From: Myxococcales bacterium
GTDB taxonomy: Bacteria; Myxococcota_A; Polyangia; Palsa-1104; JAEUJZ01
DNA: 64,000 nt
Direction: 5' to 3'
NCBI GenBank assembly: GCA_016794365.1
Contig: JAEUKB010000093.1
Coordinates: 1 to 64,000, forward strand
A model generated the notes under the pieces. That model ran no database searches. It saw nothing but the letters and a program-made list of their open reading frames with translations, and was not told the DNA's origin. Made by a program: the position numbers and the translations under genes. This document shows, piece by piece, positions 57,001-64,000 of this stretch (position 1 is its first letter; each line of letters begins with the position of its first letter).

Positions 57001-57585
57001 GCGATGCGAGCGATTCTGTTGCGCGCGATTCCGTCGGATGTGCCGGCATTTGAAGCGCAGCTGCGACGCACGAAGCCAAATCGACGCGCGCTGGCCATTG
57101 CCATCGATCAGCTCGGTGCGACGTTCGATCGCAAGAGCACGCTGCATGTCAGGCTCGGGGAAGCGATTGCTAACGTGCTGTCTAGCGATTCGATCCTGAC
57201 GACGCTGCACCTACGCGCGATGGCCAAGCTGCTGCTGCCCGACGCGCTCGCGAGTGAGCTCAACCGACTTGCACAGGCCAAGCTGCTCGATGCAGAGACG
57301 ATCTTGGCAGCCAGCGACGCAGTCTCGACGATGCCAGGAAACGATCTGGAGCCGCTCGAAGAACAGCTTCTGAACAGCTCGTTTGCGACGCTGCGACTGC
57401 TGGGTGTGCGCGCGCTGCAAGCGGCGGCGGTCAAAGGCCAAGGCTTTACGACCGCGCGACGACAGCGACTGGAGCGTGCCCAGCAAGACACCGATCGGAT
57501 GGTCGCAGCGGCGGCGCAGCTGGTGTTTCCTCCGCTACAAGATCCAGCACCGCTCGACGGGACCAAAGGTTCGCTACCAAACTAG
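54001..57585 (+). CDS. Very large HEAT-repeat-like protein
   Basis: A 1194-residue soluble protein made of repeating amphipathic helix pairs (for example DDASRLVRGQARKLVALCCSD and DKRAAISERAVRTLSRLDAG), an alpha-solenoid of HEAT/ARM type. No signal peptide, transmembrane segment or enzyme motif is visible. Such scaffolds bind proteins or nucleic acids. ATG 54001 was preferred to 53995 because the GGGGGG upstream fits its spacing. It lies alone, upstream of a YgfK-like oxidoreductase gene. Function unknown. Confidence 0.85.
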   Translation: MAKLQAVELCGSERFIERLSTQVHDERVRTMVALGVMAKSDARANALLRELWNGPVFVRRLVLKSCQGSRDGAQVLLGLDDASRLVRGQARKLVALCCSDAQAAQALIQAFSTGWHLWLAQQLRQAGRTAPIDALADHIAQGREQRLLAEVVPLCSDAGLLRHLPLALAQPTLAFFSRFALHHPLRFAQAAQAELLKGPLLGPWKLAVASALHGLSVRTPDAALQILHARLRHGEGMPSQVIRPLSERKPNELVALCQAHKLSLPDRLFATKVQRLSPASLRYLVAMCRQSLGSPRHFFRKLSSDQKDAVVQSFVSSKLRDPSWGASLLREIPVSTAERETIYQAWSAASQNRDGVIELPSVDQLPNDLAAREARRHLHEVTALKTRPEVRIQYAQFLSWDEALEQIRAYLGHPEGDMRGTALTTLLGVAGRLPVKPDRIDEALKLCVGKKFEQDPVRQRMLMALAAWPRQVWDKKHLPIVGQLVRDALDAADLSHATAQAAERLVVRLFFLDGAHGAKWLATLLKERGTIYAPGLGDMLSDAEVEALAPSLMLIANSWASKEREGQLWTLVESLGRRIRLVKGLPELLEKTMAQTANATVSWGILQLFYLHLRPHFDRCVVAICRRWVEKGWDAQLAALIRSVETLPPEVEDSVETALLRTTYPHQAEVLLSAVRHAHAPLLEKLIPKALKRDRSFICVPMVWGYLHRKRQDLLDPYLAGEVVTGRFATGKTRWLLPFHDGFFRWNPQQQQTFTGTLRGLYGDGDRDTPSVLWAMDRLYRLAYTAGEALITLCDDKRAAISERAVRTLSRLDAGQGIPKLLSCLEDQRARFAIYGLRLSLSEMPATQAVTILRGVSLKKVTVAKEVVRLLGELRSDEAYKLLLSLDKPELHRDIRIALCRALWDHLHRDETWQILRQAATGPDFILATRIGDIPAERLTVESDAKLAQILTLVLSRPEPEARRELLQKAPSLPLRDHSRGFLAACLSRLDSRYYDEVESAMRAILLRAIPSDVPAFEAQLRRTKPNRRALAIAIDQLGATFDRKSTLHVRLGEAIANVLSSDSILTTLHLRAMAKLLLPDALASELNRLAQAKLLDAETILAASDAVSTMPGNDLEPLEEQLLNSSFATLRLLGVRALQAAAVKGQGFTTARRQRLERAQQDTDRMVAAAAQLVFPPLQDPAPLDGTKGSLPN

Positions 57586-57654
57586 GCAGCGCTCCGCCCA
57601 CCACATCGCCATTTTCGCTTGATTGGGGACGCGGCTTGAGAACATACCCTCTCA

Positions 57655-59577
57655 ATGCACCTGGTTCCCCAGCCCCTTTCGCATCTGCTTGCGCGCCTGC
57701 GCCACGAGGTCGAACAGCGAGGCCCGATCTTCGATCTGCCTCGGCATCGCTTCTATCCAGGCTCGGCGGTGGATCTGTCGGTGCTGCTGCATGGACGACG
57801 CGCATCAAGCCCGATTGGACCGGCTGCGGGACCGCACACACAGCTTGCGCAGAACTTGGTGCTGTCGTGGCTCGGGGGCGCGCGCGTGATGGAGCTAAAA
57901 ACGGTTCAGGTCAACGACACGCTGACGATTCCGCGTCCGTGCATTGATGTCGAAAACGTCGGCTACAACGTCGAGTGGTCGCAAGAGCTTCGGCTCGAAG
58001 AGTCGCTGACGGAATACGCGAAAGGCTGGCTGCTGGTTCATGCGCTGCGAAAGCTAAACCCACAGCAGCTTCGCTCAGACGAGCTGGACACGCTGTTTGA
58101 TATCTCGGTGGGCTATTCACTCGACGGAATTCGTAGTCCGCAGGTGGCTTCGTGGCTGGACATGATGCGCGATGCGTCGCCGCTCCTCGACAAGCTGCGT
58201 GCCGAGCTGCCCACGTCGCTGAAATCCTGTCTTCCCGACGAAATTCCGTCTGAGATTTCGGGCTGTGTGACGCTTTCGACATTCCACGGCTGTCCACCCG
58301 ACGAGATCGAGCGCATCGTCGAGCACTTGTTTGCGCGTCACCAGATGGACGTGGTCGTGAAGCTCAATCCGACGCTGCTTGGCTTTGCGGAAGTCGAAGA
58401 TCTGCTGTGTCAGCGACTCGGGTATGGCGATCTGCGGCTGGTGAAGCAATCGTTCGATAGCGATCTGCGCTTTGATGAAGCGCTGGCGATGATCGCGCGA
58501 CTTCAGCGCTCAGCGACGAGAGCAGGCTGTCGGCTCGGGGTGAAGTTTTCGAACACGCTGGTGGTGAAAAATCACAAGCGTTTTTTCCCACAGAGCGAGG
58601 AGCTGATGTACCTGTCGGGACAGCCTCTGCATGTGCTGGCCAGCTCGCTGGCGGCGCGCTTTGCCGAAGCGACGGATGGACAGGTTCCGATCTCGTTTTC
58701 GGGAGGCATTGACCAAAAAAACTGCGCCGATGTGGTGGCTTGTGGGCTGCTTCCGGTGACTGTGTGTACGGACCTGCTTCGTCCCGGCGGATACGGTCGA
58801 ATGGCCAAGTATTTGGAATCGATGCCCGCGCGCTTTGCCGAAGCGAACGTCCACAGCTTGGCAGATCTCGTCGCTGCGCAAGGTGGAATGGTACACGCGC
58901 TGCGCAGCTATGCCGCCAAAGTCGTCAGCGATCCGCGCTATGCCGCAGCCAAAAACAGCAGCTCTCCGCGTCGGGTCAGCAGCACGCTGGCACTGTTTGA
59001 CTGTCTGAGCTGCGACAAGTGCATCGCCGTCTGTCCCAACGATGCAAACTTCGCGATCTCGACGCCAGCGATCGAAGGCGTTGCGCTACGCGATCTGATC
59101 ATCGACGACAGTGGACAGCTTGCGCAGGTCGATGGCGGAACCTTTTCACTGCGCGAAAACATCCAGATCGCCAACTTCGCCGACGCATGCAACGAGTGCG
59201 GCAACTGTGACATCTTCTGTCCCGAGTGGGGCGGACCTTACAAGCTCAAGCCGCGCTTCTTTTCGTCGGCGATCAGCTACCAAGCCGGGCAAAAGCTCGA
59301 TGGCTTCGTCGTCACGCCGGGCCGCATGGTGGGTCGCATCGACGGAATCGAGCACACGATCACGCTGGACGACGATGAAACGCACTTTGACGACGGAACG
59401 ATCTCGGTTCGGATTGGACGCGATGGACAGCCAACCGATGCGCGCGTCTTAACCCACGCGAGCGTCGGACATCGGCTCAAGCTGTGGAACTATCACGCGA
59501 TGCGCACGCTCTACGACGGACTGTGGAAGACCAGCAACTACGTGTCGGCGAGCACGCTGCCGCAAGGTGACTGCTAA
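57655..59577 (+). CDS. YgfK-like iron-sulfur oxidoreductase lacking the FAD/NAD(P) module
   Basis: A 640-residue relative of E. coli YgfK (about 1030 residues, a predicted selenate-reductase-linked protein). Residues 1-420 match its dihydroorotate-dehydrogenase-like part (GPAAGPHTQLAQNLVLSWL, STFHGCPPDEIE, VKLNPTLLG, ISFSGGIDQKN, TDLLRPGGYGRMAK). The C-terminal ferredoxin part follows directly (CLSCDKCIAVCPNDANF from Cys450, CNECGNCDIFCPEWGG from Cys512). The glutamate-synthase-like FAD/NAD(P)H module between them in YgfK is missing. Redox partner and substrate are unknown. ATG 57655 starts the matched region. Confidence 0.85.
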   Translation: MHLVPQPLSHLLARLRHEVEQRGPIFDLPRHRFYPGSAVDLSVLLHGRRASSPIGPAAGPHTQLAQNLVLSWLGGARVMELKTVQVNDTLTIPRPCIDVENVGYNVEWSQELRLEESLTEYAKGWLLVHALRKLNPQQLRSDELDTLFDISVGYSLDGIRSPQVASWLDMMRDASPLLDKLRAELPTSLKSCLPDEIPSEISGCVTLSTFHGCPPDEIERIVEHLFARHQMDVVVKLNPTLLGFAEVEDLLCQRLGYGDLRLVKQSFDSDLRFDEALAMIARLQRSATRAGCRLGVKFSNTLVVKNHKRFFPQSEELMYLSGQPLHVLASSLAARFAEATDGQVPISFSGGIDQKNCADVVACGLLPVTVCTDLLRPGGYGRMAKYLESMPARFAEANVHSLADLVAAQGGMVHALRSYAAKVVSDPRYAAAKNSSSPRRVSSTLALFDCLSCDKCIAVCPNDANFAISTPAIEGVALRDLIIDDSGQLAQVDGGTFSLRENIQIANFADACNECGNCDIFCPEWGGPYKLKPRFFSSAISYQAGQKLDGFVVTPGRMVGRIDGIEHTITLDDDETHFDDGTISVRIGRDGQPTDARVLTHASVGHRLKLWNYHAMRTLYDGLWKTSNYVSASTLPQGDC

Positions 59578-59635
59578 AACGGGCTGCTGATATGGGAAAA
59601 TCAAGTCGCGATCGATAACAAAAGGTTCCCGCAGC

Positions 59636-60688
59636 GTGCCGTCGCAACGATTTGGCTTTATTGACTGGTTCCGAGGCCTGGCCTGCATCCTGATGATCCA
59701 GACCCACGCCTACGACGCGTGGACGACGGAACCATATCGTCAGGGAACGTGGTGGATTTGGGCGAGGCTGCATCTTGGCGGCTTGCCCGCGCGGATGTTT
59801 CTGTTTTTGGCCGGTGTGTCGCTCGCGATGCGCTTTGCCAGTGATGTCCGTCGCAGCGTCCCGATCGCGGAAGCCAGGCTCGGGGCTTTGTGGCGCGGTC
59901 TGGAAGTCTTTTTGCTTGGCTACGGCTTTCGCATCGTCGAGTGGCTGATCGGCGGCGGTCAGACCAAAGACGCGATGTCGATGTGGAAGGTCGATGTGCT
60001 CCAGTGCATCGGGCTGTCGCTGATGGTGACGGCGTATGTGGCGTCGCCGACAGATTTGGAAGATCGACGCATTCCGTGGCGACCGCTGCTCGTCGCGGTG
60101 CTGGTCGCGGCAGTCACACCGTCGCTGCAAAAGCTGGGATCTCCAAGTGGTCCGGGTCCGCTCGTCGCCTATTTATGGCCGGGAGCCAATCCGCTCGGGC
60201 AGTTTCCGATCTTTCCGTGGCTGGCGTACACGCTTACCGGCGCGGCGGTCGGTTCCTGGTGGCTGCGAGCGGCGCGTCACAATCGCTTGTCGCAGGTCAT
60301 GTGGTGGTCGGTTGCCATCGGGCTGCTCGTCTGGCTGGCGGGCTACGGGCTGGAAAAGCTGCACTTGCCGGTGTTTTCATCGACGAAGACCATCAAAGTC
60401 GATCCGCCGTTTATCTTCTGCAACCGCATCGCGTTCTGTCTGATGGGCACTGCGGTGTCGTACTGGATCGAGCAGCTTGGGCTCACGGATGGATTTTCTC
60501 CGACGAGGATCATGGGCCAAGCGTCGCTGACGGTGTACATGGTTCACTTGGACATCGTCTACAACAGCGCGCCGTACACGATAAAGCAGAAGCTCGATCC
60601 AATCACAGCGACGATGCTGTGGCTGGTCTTGACGGTGCTGATGGTGGTGGTGGCGTGGTTTCGGATCGACGGCGATCGCAAGACGTAG
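59636..60688 (+). CDS. Heparan-alpha-glucosaminide N-acetyltransferase-like membrane protein (DUF1624)
   Basis: A 350-residue polytopic membrane protein of about ten hydrophobic segments. The N-terminal IDWFRGLACILMIQTHAYDA is the signature of DUF1624/HGSNAT-like acyltransferases, which acetylate sugars across a membrane. LGGLPARMFLFLAGVSLA and WKVDVLQCIGLSLMV also fit. The start is a GTG at 59636 with AAAAGG upstream. Acceptor unknown. Confidence 0.8.
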   Translation: MPSQRFGFIDWFRGLACILMIQTHAYDAWTTEPYRQGTWWIWARLHLGGLPARMFLFLAGVSLAMRFASDVRRSVPIAEARLGALWRGLEVFLLGYGFRIVEWLIGGGQTKDAMSMWKVDVLQCIGLSLMVTAYVASPTDLEDRRIPWRPLLVAVLVAAVTPSLQKLGSPSGPGPLVAYLWPGANPLGQFPIFPWLAYTLTGAAVGSWWLRAARHNRLSQVMWWSVAIGLLVWLAGYGLEKLHLPVFSSTKTIKVDPPFIFCNRIAFCLMGTAVSYWIEQLGLTDGFSPTRIMGQASLTVYMVHLDIVYNSAPYTIKQKLDPITATMLWLVLTVLMVVVAWFRIDGDRKT

Positions 60689-60702
60689 CGCGACGAATCG
60701 AT

Positions 60703-61536
60703 CTACTTGGCGGGCGAAACGGTCATTTCTCCGTCGTCCAGCGAGCCAGCGGAACCAGCGGGCTTGGTCGGACTGAGTCCTTTGCAGTTTGCGGTGTCCG
60801 GCGCAAAGCGCGGCGCGAACTTGTAGACGTTTAGAACAAACTGAAGGTTGAAGTCTCCGACGGAAACATCGGCTTCGCGATCGGTCGAAAAGCGCAGGCC
60901 TTGGACTTTGGTCGATCCGCACGGATCAAACTTTCCGTCGGTCTGCTTGGCGAGCCGCTCGAACTCATCGCGAGCCAAGTCCTTGGTGCAAGGCTGCGAT
61001 CCGTCGGTGCAGCGAAACGAAAAGGTGCGATACCAGCGCTTAAACTTTTCACCGTATTCGCTCACGCGGAGCCGAGGCTCTGAACCTTGCGTCGGATTGG
61101 CGGCGATGACGTGATAGCGAATGCGATGTGCGCCCGACGGAAGGTCCACGTAGATGCAGCGAGCGTCCGGCGTCGGACCGCTCTTGACGAATGTGCCGAC
61201 ACCTTCGACGGTGATGCGCATGGTGTCGTCGCCGCGTCCGGTGCGTAGCTCAAAGCGCTTGAAGCCAGGAGCAGGCGGGCTCGACTCCGCGTCGGTTTCC
61301 GCTGCGCCACGACCGGCGGCATCGATCTCGCGACACGCACAGAAGCCATTTTGGCAGCGCGGCGACGAGCCGGACAGCGAGCCGATCATTTCCTGGACAT
61401 CCGAAGGATCCAGCACCTGCGGCGGCAGCTTGCCCGAGCCTCCACCCGACTTTTCGGCAGCGGGACCGGCACACGCGGACCAAGCAAGCAGACAGACAGC
61501 GGCCAAGTCTCGATAAACGCGCAAAGAATCCCCCAT
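60703..61536 (-). CDS. Exported protein, probable lipoprotein, unknown function
   Basis: A 277-residue exported protein: signal peptide ending in WSACAG, a lipobox-like site. The mature part has a Gly/Ser-rich linker, a segment with spaced Cys (RCQNGFCACREID), and a beta-rich domain (RITVEGVGTFVKSG, RIRYHVIAANPTQGSEPRL). It ends in DDGEMTVSPAK. No family recognised. Its stop is 15 bases from the convergent acyltransferase gene. Confidence 0.72.
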   Translation of the reverse strand: MGDSLRVYRDLAAVCLLAWSACAGPAAEKSGGGSGKLPPQVLDPSDVQEMIGSLSGSSPRCQNGFCACREIDAAGRGAAETDAESSPPAPGFKRFELRTGRGDDTMRITVEGVGTFVKSGPTPDARCIYVDLPSGAHRIRYHVIAANPTQGSEPRLRVSEYGEKFKRWYRTFSFRCTDGSQPCTKDLARDEFERLAKQTDGKFDPCGSTKVQGLRFSTDREADVSVGDFNLQFVLNVYKFAPRFAPDTANCKGLSPTKPAGSAGSLDDGEMTVSPAK

Positions 61537-61624
61537 GACGTCATCGTACCACGGCGTCCGGCTGGGACGGGCCGCGCGTCAGCCACGATGTTGCGCGTTC
61601 GTCGCTACGGATTGGCGTTCGTCG

Positions 61625-62194
61625 CTATCGAGCGAACTTTCCTTTGAAGATCAGCTCTGCGACGGGACGACGAGCGCTCTGGATCTCTCGCTCACGCAGC
61701 CGTTCGGGTAGATCTTCGACGCGACCTGGATGACCAACGGCGATCATGACGTTCACCGCGAAGTTGTCTGGCACAGCAAGGCTTGTACGCGCGCGATCGG
61801 CATCAAATCCGCCCATCGTGTGAACGTACAGGCCCATCGCGTTGCCTTGCAGCGCCAAGCTCATCGTCGCTGCGCCCGCGTCAAAAGCATGGGTTGGATT
61901 GGGCCGACCGCCATCGAGCACCGTCTGCGACAGCACCACGATCAGCGCACCAGCGCGCTGGCACCAGATCTTGTTTCCGTCAGCGAGCAGATCGAACAGC
62001 GGCGCAAACTCGGGCTGTCCAGCGATGCCATAAACAAAGCGCCAGCCTTGCGAGTTTCCGCCCGACGGAGCCCAGTGCGCAGCCTCAAACAGACGCAGCA
62101 GCGACTCTTCAGCGACGGGCTCACCGCTCATGGCGCGCGGCGACCAGCGGGACAAAAACTGCGGCTCAACGGGATACTGTGCGACTCGGGTCAT
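61625..62194 (-). CDS. Nitroreductase family protein
   Basis: A 189-residue FMN-dependent nitroreductase-fold protein. FLSRWSPRAMSGEPV (the Arg-Ser-x-Arg type start), AAHWAPSGGNSQGWRFVY and the C-terminal VMIAVGHPG match the family. Substrate unknown. It is divergent from the UbiA gene, with 42 bases between starts. Confidence 0.88.
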   Translation of the reverse strand: MTRVAQYPVEPQFLSRWSPRAMSGEPVAEESLLRLFEAAHWAPSGGNSQGWRFVYGIAGQPEFAPLFDLLADGNKIWCQRAGALIVVLSQTVLDGGRPNPTHAFDAGAATMSLALQGNAMGLYVHTMGGFDADRARTSLAVPDNFAVNVMIAVGHPGRVEDLPERLREREIQSARRPVAELIFKGKFAR

Positions 62195-62236
62195 GGTGTT
62201 TCCTTGTGCGAAGCATTGTCGCTATGATGCCGCGCC

Positions 62237-63178
62237 GTGACTAGAAGTGAAAAATCGTCGTCTGGACCCAGCTTGCCGGTGGCGCTCTTCAAAGCGCTGC
62301 GTCCCAAGCAGTGGACCAAGAACGTGCTGCTGTACACCGGCGTGCTGTTTACGCTGAACAAGACCTGGTTTTTGCTCCAGCCGAGCATGTGGCATGTGTT
62401 GTCGCGCGCGACGCTGGCGATGCTGGTGTTTACGGCGCTGGCATCGGGAATTTATCTGCTCAACGATGTGCGCGATCTGCCGCACGATCGGCTGCATCCG
62501 AAAAAGAAGAGTCGTCCGATCGCGGCGGGTCACGTTCCGGTCGGGCTGGCGCTTGTGACGACGGTGATTCTCGAAGCAGTGGGACTGTGGGGTGCGTTTT
62601 CGCTGGCACCGAGCTTTGGCTGGGTCGGGCTCGCGTATGTGCTGATGCAGCTCGCGTACACGTACTGGCTCAAGCACTTGGTGATCATCGATGTGTTCGT
62701 GCTGGCGTCGGGCTTTGTGCTGCGCGCGGTCAGCGGAGTGCTGGTCCTGTCAGCCTACATTTCCCCGTGGCTGTACATCGTGACGTTTCTGGGATCGCTG
62801 TTCTTGGGTCTATGCAAGCGTCGTCACGAGCTGTCGCTGCTGGCCGAAGATGCCGGGCGTCACCGTCAGAGCCTGTCGCACTACTCGCTGGAACTGCTGG
62901 ATCAGATGATCAGCATCGTCACCGCGAGCACGATCATGGCGTATTCGCTGTACACGTTTTCGGCACACGGGCTGCCGTCAAATCACTTGATGATGCTGAC
63001 GATTCCGTATGTGCTCTATGGAATGCTGCGCTACCTGTACTTGGTTCATATGCACAAGCTCGGCGGCAGTCCCGAAGAGATCCTGCTGCGTGATCGCCCG
63101 ATCTTGGTGGTGCTGCTCTTGTGGGCAACCACAGCGACGGCGATTCTTGCGTATGGACGAACGCTGTCCACAAGCTAA
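62237..63178 (+). CDS. UbiA-family prenyltransferase, DPPR-synthase-like
   Basis: A 313-residue polytopic UbiA-superfamily enzyme. The aspartate-rich motif is NDVRDLPHDRLHPKKKSRPI, close to the NDVRDVEADRxHPxK of mycobacterial decaprenyl-phosphate phosphoribosyltransferase (Rv3806c type), and RPKQWTKNVLLYTGVLF matches the same group. It would transfer phosphoribose to a polyprenyl phosphate for arabinose-type sugar donors. GTG start at 62237. No DprE1/DprE2 is in the window. Confidence 0.85.
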   Translation: MTRSEKSSSGPSLPVALFKALRPKQWTKNVLLYTGVLFTLNKTWFLLQPSMWHVLSRATLAMLVFTALASGIYLLNDVRDLPHDRLHPKKKSRPIAAGHVPVGLALVTTVILEAVGLWGAFSLAPSFGWVGLAYVLMQLAYTYWLKHLVIIDVFVLASGFVLRAVSGVLVLSAYISPWLYIVTFLGSLFLGLCKRRHELSLLAEDAGRHRQSLSHYSLELLDQMISIVTASTIMAYSLYTFSAHGLPSNHLMMLTIPYVLYGMLRYLYLVHMHKLGGSPEEILLRDRPILVVLLLWATTATAILAYGRTLSTS

Positions 63179-63220
63179 CCGCAGCGACATCGAACCTTTT
63201 TGCGAGATCCTCACGTAGCG

Positions 63221-64000
63221 ATGGCCAAGCAGGGACTCTTACTCATCAACCTGGGAACTCCAGAGGCACCGACGACGGATGCTGTGCGTCGCTATCTACG
63301 GGAGTTTCTCTCTGACCCTCGGGTCATCGACATTCATCCGCTCGGACGCTGGCTGCTGCTAAACCTGATCATCTTGCCGTTTCGTCCGTCGAAGAGCGCG
63401 GCAGCGTATCGCAAGGTCTGGACCCAGCAAGGCTCGCCGCTGCTCTCTCACGGTCTGGCGCTGGAACAAGCGGTTCAGAAACAGCTCGGTCCGACGTGGC
63501 TGGTCAAGCTTGGGATGCGCTACGGACAGCCTGCGCTCGGAGAATCGCTGCGCGCGCTGCAAGACTGTGAGCGCGTGGTGATCTTGCCGCTCTATCCGCA
63601 GTACTCAGCGGCTTCGACAGGATCGTCGCTGGAGCTGCTCTATTCCGAGGCTGGCAAGTATTGGGTGACGCCCAACCTGTCGGTGATTCCGCCGTTTTAT
63701 CGCGATCCTGGCTTTTTGGATTGCATGGCTCGTCGCGGACGCTCGCTCATCGAGCAGGACAAGCCCGATCACATCCTGTTTTCGTATCACGGCCTGCCCG
63801 AGCGACAGATCAAGAAGTGCGATCGCACAAATGAACACTGTCTGCAAAAGCCCGACTGCTGCGACCGCATCGAGACGGTGAATCAGTTCTGTTATCGCGC
63901 GCAGTGCTACGACACGACGCGCTCGCTGGCGAAGCTGCTTGGGCTTTCCGACGATCGCTACTCGGTGTGCTTTCAGTCGCGGCTCGGACGAACGCCTTGG
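63221..64000 (+). CDS. hemH: Ferrochelatase, truncated by the window end
   Basis: Inserts ferrous iron into protoporphyrin IX. The first 260 residues are present; the frame is open to the right edge. LLLINLGTPEAPT, LPLYPQYSAASTGSS and FSYHGLPERQIKKCD (with the iron-binding His) are typical. A Cys cluster follows at once (KKCDRTNEHCLQKPDCCD), consistent with the internal [2Fe-2S] class reported from Myxococcus-type ferrochelatases. ATG 63221; ribosome site weak. Confidence 0.95.
   Translation, partial: MAKQGLLLINLGTPEAPTTDAVRRYLREFLSDPRVIDIHPLGRWLLLNLIILPFRPSKSAAAYRKVWTQQGSPLLSHGLALEQAVQKQLGPTWLVKLGMRYGQPALGESLRALQDCERVVILPLYPQYSAASTGSSLELLYSEAGKYWVTPNLSVIPPFYRDPGFLDCMARRGRSLIEQDKPDHILFSYHGLPERQIKKCDRTNEHCLQKPDCCDRIETVNQFCYRAQCYDTTRSLAKLLGLSDDRYSVCFQSRLGRTPW

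Overview
The window looks like a chromosomal segment of a GC-rich, Gram-negative, probably myxobacterium-like (Myxococcota) bacterium. The grounds are many predicted lipoproteins with Ala/Pro/Asp-rich linkers, an outer-membrane beta-barrel protein of a type common in myxobacteria, a ferrochelatase with an internal cysteine cluster of the kind described from Myxococcus, and long multidomain proteins. The assignment is inference from gene content. I see no insertion sequence, prophage, CRISPR array, rRNA or tRNA. Nearly all the DNA is coding, mostly in short operons with stop/start overlaps.

Layout, left to right. 1-7106: an outer-membrane protein pair, ftsY, a short-chain dehydrogenase, a DNA polymerase II (PolB) whose proofreading motifs are lost, a SAM methyltransferase and a cupredoxin lipoprotein. 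7107-7986: an unusual 880-base intergenic region with eight tandem 40-43 base units, each ending in a T-run, plus a second repeat family in direct and inverted copies. 7987-18354: an alpha-2-macroglobulin-like protein, an HtrA-type protease lipoprotein, an AI-2E family permease, and a large zinc-ribbon/ATPase/TPR protein. 18364-25225: a YdcF-like protein, then a minus-strand operon for a group 3b-like soluble [NiFe] hydrogenase (beta, cNMP-binding protein, gamma, delta, alpha) whose last gene overlaps glmM.

25361-36759: pyruvate phosphate dikinase, an alpha/beta hydrolase, RidA, Ndk, a Cys-rich lipoprotein, CoaE, a small Cys-containing peptide, a TMEM43-like membrane protein, RibF, and a DUF4912 + GH57 branching-enzyme pair. 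36756-53599: M18 aminopeptidase with an exported TldD, ValS, a VanW protein, an Lnb/DUF4105 protein, the xerC-hslV-hslU operon, a metallophosphoesterase, a MobB-coiled-coil fusion, a CBM9-like lipoprotein and a GST. 53714-64000: a 51-residue highly basic protein, a 1194-residue HEAT-like protein, a YgfK-like oxidoreductase lacking the central flavin/NAD(P)H module, a membrane acyltransferase, a secreted protein, a nitroreductase, a UbiA prenyltransferase and the 5' part of hemH.

Most of the segment is housekeeping. The observations most worth checking are the exonuclease-dead PolB, the terminator-like repeat array, the shortened YgfK, the 51-residue basic protein, the MobB fusion with an internal ribosome binding site, and the 76-residue peptide. 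No complete new multi-gene system (defence, secretion or RiPP cluster) can be demonstrated from the sequence.
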